Shown here piece after piece: positions 50,452 through 53,937 of a DNA stretch of 53,937 nucleotides (position 1 is the stretch's first letter; every line of letters begins with the position of its first letter). This stretch comes from an uncultured Selenomonadales bacterium (GTDB taxonomy: Bacteria; Bacillota; Negativicutes; Selenomonadales; Selenomonadaceae), in contig OMYB01000017.1 in assembly GCA_900315155.1 (NCBI GenBank), positions 1-53,937 of the forward strand, read 5' to 3'. The position numbers and the translations under genes are program-made. A model generated the notes under the pieces. The model was not told the origin of the DNA. It saw nothing but the letters and a program-made list of their open reading frames with translations, and searched no databases.

Positions 50452-52135
50452 TGTCCTGCGAAGTGAGATGCATAAGCCCCGGAGGGGCCTCGCAGGCGGC
50501 GGGCTGATTCTCGCATACATGCGGATGCACCAGAAATGCTGCGGTCTCATGTTTATGCTGATTTTGCTGGCATCTGGTACGGCACTTCTGGCGCCGCTGG
50601 TTCTCGGACGTTTTGTCGATATGCTGGCATCGGGGCAGACCATGGTGTGGCTGGGTATCGCATATCTGGGTATCAGCATGCTGGCTGGCATTGCGGAGAG
50701 TGCACAGAACAGCGGCATCATCGCCTTGGGCCAGCAGCTCATGCATTTCCTGCGTACGAAACTTGCAGCGAAACTCACGCGCCTGCCGTCGATGTACTAT
50801 GTCTCGCACCCGGCGGGGGAGACGAGTTCCCGCCTGCTCAACGATGTCGATGCGGTCAATGTGCTGTTTACTGAGGGCATCGTCACCCTGTTTGCCACGT
50901 CTTTGCAGATTGTGGCGACGCTGGCCATCATCTTCTGGACGAATGCGGCACTGGGCTGCTTCATCACCGTCGTTCTGCCGCTGCTTTGGATTTTTACACG
51001 GGCCTGTCAGCGCCGCGTACGGGCCGCACAGCTCGCTCAGCGGAGTGCTGTAGCCGATGTTTTCGCCTGGCTGCCCGAAACCATCCGGAACCTGCCGATC
51101 ATTCGCAATCTGGGAGCGGAGGCATTCATGACGGCCCGGTATGATGAGACAATCGGCCGCAGTTTTCGCGCAACGGCGAAAACGAACTTTTTCGATTCGG
51201 TGTATTCGCCGGTCATCAAGTCGGTTACGGCTGCCGTCATCGCGAGCATGATGGTACTCGCGGCAGGAGAGAGCACCAGGGCATTCTTCCATCTGTCTGT
51301 TGGCCAGGCTGTCGCGATGATGTCCTATATCCTCACGCTGTTTGCACCGCTGGAGGCGCTTGGCATGGAGATCCAGAGTATCCAGACCGCTGCGGCAGCA
51401 CTCGAGCGCGTGCAGGATTTCCTCGACCTGCCTGAAAACGTGCCATTGCCTGATACTGCGGCAGAGGCCCGCGATCGGTCCATCGATACACCCGTATGCG
51501 CATTCCGTGATGTGACGTTCGGCTATGATGCTTCTAAGCCTGTTTTGCACCAATTGGGCTTTGAGGTCCGGACAGGGGAACGCGTGGTCCTGCGAGGTCG
51601 AACGGGCGCAGGCAAGACAACGATTTTCCGTCTTCTTACGGGACTCTGCGAACCGGACTGCGGTGAAGTGTTACTGTTCGGCCAACCTGTATCGGCCATA
51701 CAGCCCGAGGCGCGGCGTCGTCTGTTTGGCGTCGTCGAGCAGGCCTTTGAGCCTGTTCTCGGGACGGTGCGCGATCAGATTACCCTTCGGCAGGGAGAGA
51801 ACCGGGCAGACGATGCATCATCGACCGATGAGAACGTATGGAAGAGCCTGAAGCAGGCAGGATTGGATGAGCCGGTTCGTGCGCTGCCAAAGGGCCTGGA
51901 TACTCCCATGGGTGAGGCAGGCTTCTCGCAGGGACAGCTGCAGCTTCTCGCCCTGGCGCGGGCACTGTTATACGAGCCGCCGCTTTTACTGCTGGATGAG
52001 TTTACGGCGCACCTGGATGCACAGACGGAAACGGAGATCCTATCTGCTTTGGCGCGCGCCGCTGAGGGACGTACCATCCTTTCCATTTCGCACCGCATGG
52101 CGGCTCTTCCAGGCGTGCGCTATTTGGATCTATAA
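50441..52135 (+). CDS. ABC exporter half-transporter, catalytic-Glu subunit
   Basis: A 564-residue partner of the preceding protein. Six predicted helices are followed by an ATPase with Walker [14 protein letters not shown], Walker [13 protein letters not shown] with the catalytic Glu, and switch SISHRMA. Its signature reads FSQGQLQ rather than LSGGQ. Together with the Asp in the first subunit this gives one degenerate and one normal ATP site. ATG at 50441 lies inside the end of the first gene, after GGGAAAGGGGGCGCGC. Confidence 0.9.
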   Translation: MICDVLRSEMHKPRRGLAGGGLILAYMRMHQKCCGLMFMLILLASGTALLAPLVLGRFVDMLASGQTMVWLGIAYLGISMLAGIAESAQNSGIIALGQQLMHFLRTKLAAKLTRLPSMYYVSHPAGETSSRLLNDVDAVNVLFTEGIVTLFATSLQIVATLAIIFWTNAALGCFITVVLPLLWIFTRACQRRVRAAQLAQRSAVADVFAWLPETIRNLPIIRNLGAEAFMTARYDETIGRSFRATAKTNFFDSVYSPVIKSVTAAVIASMMVLAAGESTRAFFHLSVGQAVAMMSYILTLFAPLEALGMEIQSIQTAAAALERVQDFLDLPENVPLPDTAAEARDRSIDTPVCAFRDVTFGYDASKPVLHQLGFEVRTGERVVLRGRTGAGKTTIFRLLTGLCEPDCGEVLLFGQPVSAIQPEARRRLFGVVEQAFEPVLGTVRDQITLRQGENRADDASSTDENVWKSLKQAGLDEPVRALPKGLDTPMGEAGFSQGQLQLLALARALLYEPPLLLLDEFTAHLDAQTETEILSALARAAEGRTILSISHRMAALPGVRYLDL

Positions 52136-52172
52136 AGGACAAACGGGATTTCCGTTTCCCTGTGGAGTGTGG

Positions 52173-52178
52173 TATACT
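52173..52178 (+). promoter_or_regulatory. Probable -10 box for queA
   Basis: GGTATACT (TATACT at 52173-52178), about 80 bases before queA; no clear -35. The leader after it contains the hairpin at 52206-52236. Confidence 0.4.
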
Positions 52179-52205
52179 TATAAAGTTACGAAGATATCAA
52201 AGAAG

Positions 52206-52236
52206 GTCAGGAACGAGCTGCTTTCGTTTTCCTGAC
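52206..52236 (+). promoter_or_regulatory. Hairpin in the queA leader
   Basis: GTCAGGAA and TTCCTGAC pair, extended by CGA/TCG inside with a two-base bulge. It ends a dozen bases before the ribosome site GGAAGGA. It does not match the preQ1 riboswitch pattern I know and lacks a T-run, so its role is open. Confidence 0.45.
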
Positions 52237-52260
52237 AGGAATAGATGGGAAGGAATATCC

Positions 52261-53364
52261 ATGAGCATGTTATTATCCGATTTTGACTACGATCTGCCGG
52301 AGGAGCGCATTGCACAGACGCCGGTGGAGCCGCGCAACGCGTCGCGTCTCATGGTGCTGGATCCGGTGGAGAAATCCATCGAGCACCGCCATTTCTATGA
52401 TCTCAAGGACTATCTGGAGCCGGGCGATACGCTGATTTTCAACGATACGCGCGTCATGCCGGCACGCCTCATCGGGCACCGGGACCAGACGGGCGGCAAG
52501 GTCGAAGTCCTGCTGCTGCGCCGCATCGATGCCGATCATTGGGAGACGCTCGTGAAGCCGGGCAAAAAGGCGCAGATCGGCAACGTGATCAATTTCAGCG
52601 ATGAGCTGTCCTGCACGGTCACGGCGCATACGGATTTCGGCGGCCGCATCGTCGAATTCCACTATGAGGGTATCTTTGAGGAAATCTTGGACCGTCTCGG
52701 GGAGACGCCGCTGCCGCCGTATATCCATGAAAAGCTCGAGGACAGCGAGCGCTACCAAACGGTCTATAACCGGGAGGTCGGCTCCGCAGCGGCCCCGACG
52801 GCCGGCCTGCATTTCACGAAAGAGCAGATGCAGGAGCTCAAGGACATGGGCGTGAACCTCGGCTTTGTCACGCTCCATGTCGGCCTCGGCACGTTCCGTC
52901 CCGTGAACGTCGAGCATATCGAGGAACACGAGATGCACAAGGAGTTTTACCAGATCAGCGCCGAGACGGCCAAGCTCGTCATGGACACGAAAAAAGCCGG
53001 GCATCGCGTCATCGCCGTTGGTACGACTTCCATTCGTACCCTCGAATCCGCTGCCACGGCCAAGAATGAAATTGCCGCAAAGAGCGACTGGACGGGGATT
53101 TTCATCTACCCGGGTTACGATTTCAAGATCGTCGATGCCATCATCACTAACTTCCATCTCCCGAAATCCACGCTCATCATGCTCATCTCCGCCTTTGCCG
53201 GCCGGAAATACATCCTGGACTGCTACAAGACAGCCGTTCAGGAAAAATACCGGTTCTTCTCCTTTGGTGATGCCATGTTCATCCAGCGCCCGCAGGATAT
53301 CGCCGAGCGCGATCAGGAAATCACTGCGCTCGAGGAGGAGCACCGCAAACACGAAATCCAATAA
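52261..53364 (+). CDS. queA: S-adenosylmethionine:tRNA ribosyltransferase-isomerase
   Basis: A 367-residue enzyme converting preQ1-tRNA to epoxyqueuosine-tRNA. Characteristic sequences are [41 protein letters not shown] and [15 protein letters not shown] at 52261 after GGGAAGGAATATCC is used; ATG at 52267 is a near alternative. No tgt or other queuosine gene is adjacent before the terminator. Confidence 0.97.
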   Translation: MSMLLSDFDYDLPEERIAQTPVEPRNASRLMVLDPVEKSIEHRHFYDLKDYLEPGDTLIFNDTRVMPARLIGHRDQTGGKVEVLLLRRIDADHWETLVKPGKKAQIGNVINFSDELSCTVTAHTDFGGRIVEFHYEGIFEEILDRLGETPLPPYIHEKLEDSERYQTVYNREVGSAAAPTAGLHFTKEQMQELKDMGVNLGFVTLHVGLGTFRPVNVEHIEEHEMHKEFYQISAETAKLVMDTKKAGHRVIAVGTTSIRTLESAATAKNEIAAKSDWTGIFIYPGYDFKIVDAIITNFHLPKSTLIMLISAFAGRKYILDCYKTAVQEKYRFFSFGDAMFIQRPQDIAERDQEITALEEEHRKHEIQ

Positions 53365-53383
53365 GCATAGCTGCATAAACGAA

Positions 53384-53416
53384 AGGCACGTACCCGATTG
53401 GGCGCGTGCCTTTTTT
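53384..53416 (+). terminator. Terminator of queA
   Basis: AGGCACGTACCC, loop GATT, GGGCGCGTGCCT (one A-C mismatch), then six T. Confidence 0.88.
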
Positions 53417-53432
53417 ATGCGGACGAAATTCG

Positions 53433-53732
53433 TCAGTCTGGCCATGCGTGCTCGCAAAACGGCGCATCTCCTCGAGGATGATGGGAATGCAGGGGGAACT
53501 GGTCTTTCGTAATCTGCACGAGGTAGGGGTGGAGCGCGCGGACATCCTTCAGAAAAACCGTGCGCAACCCCGGCCCCGGCTCACAGTCCTGCTGATCGAT
53601 TGTCTGGGAAACGAGATTGGCCTCATGCGTGAGCCGGTACAGGAGATTTCGATTATATGTTCGGCCAGTTTTTACCAAAATTTTTACATGATGTGAAATG
53701 CCCCGTATTTCCTGATGAAAAATCAGTTGCAA
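53433..53732 (-). pseudogene. Possible frameshifted gene remnant next to the CRISPR array
   Basis: The minus strand has a 99-codon frame from a TTG without ribosome site. Near a run of five C (about 53494-53498 on the coding strand) a shift to the next frame gives a more protein-like continuation, IPIILEEMRRFASTHGQ. I do not recognise the product. It could be a decayed gene or chance; the region otherwise shows nothing until the array. Confidence 0.25.
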
Positions 53733-53802
53733 GAAAAAGCCTTTTTGCGTATGATGGATATAGAAGCCTTGAAGGATAAGCTTCTCGGTGCAATTTTACG
53801 CA
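53733..53802 (+). promoter_or_regulatory. Probable CRISPR leader
   Basis: An AT-richer stretch directly before the first repeat, as expected for a leader given that the repeats end AGAAA on this strand. It includes AGAAGC/GCTTCT, a short inverted repeat at about 53763-53786. No clear promoter is visible. Confidence 0.45.
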
Positions 53803-53937
53803 GTTGACCGCCGCATAGGCGGCTTAGAAATTCCGTGTCCGTATAACCTGCCATCAGTGCGTGTTGACCGCCGCATAGGCGGCTTAGAAAGAACTACACC
53901 GGCGACTACGAAGGCATCATCAGTTGACCGCCGCATA
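53803..53937 (+). CRISPR. Start of a CRISPR array, type I-F-like repeats
   Basis: Two full 28-bp repeats (53803-53830, 53863-53890) and 15 bases of a third (53923-53937) cut by the window edge. The repeats are identical, start GTTGACCGCCGC, have the hairpin GCCGC/GCGGC, and end GGCTTAGAAA, the form of type I-F repeats (GTTCACTGCCG...CTTAGAAA in enterobacteria). Both spacers are exactly 32 bp (53831-53862, 53891-53922), also the I-F standard. The second spacer reads as an open frame (NYTGDYEGII), suggesting a coding target. cas genes must lie beyond the edge or elsewhere. Confidence 0.93.

Noticed and set aside
52206..52236. A preQ1 riboswitch before queA
   Set aside because: The hairpin does not have the short A-rich tail and pseudoknot pattern of preQ1 aptamers, and there is no linked terminator.
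53321..53732. A protein-coding gene, possibly cas-related, between queA and the array
   Set aside because: No ribosome site, a needed frameshift, and no recognisable Cas motif; kept only as a low-confidence remnant.

Overview
The window looks like a chromosomal segment of a Gram-negative-type Firmicute of the class Negativicutes, probably Selenomonadaceae (Selenomonas/Mitsuokella-like). The basis is GC-rich coding sequence with Firmicutes-type control (T-box leader on pheST, strong AGGAGG ribosome sites, frequent TTG starts), the short HisG plus HisZ pair, and the overall style of the core proteins. The genus is inferred from memory, not from a search.

Region by region. (1) 1-5448: an AT-richer restriction-modification locus on the minus strand. 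A C5-cytosine methyltransferase with its own N-terminal HTH domain is followed by an Eco47II-like endonuclease and then a second, PmeII-like endonuclease. An intact IS21-family element (697-3105, 7-bp target duplication ATTTTTC) breaks the second endonuclease at codon 36; removing it restores one open frame. (2) 5542-14976: a small unknown gene, then pheS-pheT-zapA behind a T-box leader with a Phe (TTC) specifier, a kinase-like gene, and nadA-nadB-nadC (de novo NAD) behind a promoter with a NiaR-like palindrome. (3) 15143-25968: ssb, a PAS/degenerate-GGDEF/EAL protein, purC, two identical tandem tRNA-Lys(CTT), surE, ahcY-mtaD (S-adenosylhomocysteine recycling) and ftsK. (4) 25958-30412: a 4.4-kb island bounded by an 18-bp direct repeat that duplicates the 3' end of ftsK. 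It holds remains of a conjugation module (TrbC/VirB2-like fragment fused by deletion to a 5'-truncated trbL), an orphan RelB/DinJ-like antitoxin, three unknown genes and no integrase. Near its left end is a previously unlisted two-RNA module: a 29-residue membrane peptide with a sequestered ribosome site and, divergently transcribed from an overlapping promoter, a small RNA of about 62 nt that can pair with the peptide's start codon. This looks like a type I toxin-antitoxin system. (5) 30512-43704: alaS, an HlyD-type membrane fusion protein, and the histidine pathway: a TrpR-like regulator, hisZ and an HD-domain hydrolase, then hisG-D-C-B-H-A-F-IE and a small coiled-coil gene. (6) 43843-53364: a Cache-type chemoreceptor, rarA, an unknown gene, ribF, a heterodimeric ABC exporter pair and queA. 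(7) 53803-53937: the start of a CRISPR array with 28-bp type I-F-like repeats and 32-bp spacers, running off the right edge; no cas gene is in the window.

Most of the window is core metabolism. The accessory parts are the RM locus with its IS, the ftsK island and the CRISPR array. The strongest candidates for something new are the type I toxin-antitoxin pair (26074-26392), the self-regulated RM operon with a second hairpin over the endonuclease ribosome site, and the HD hydrolase inside a his locus that has no visible histidinol-phosphatase.
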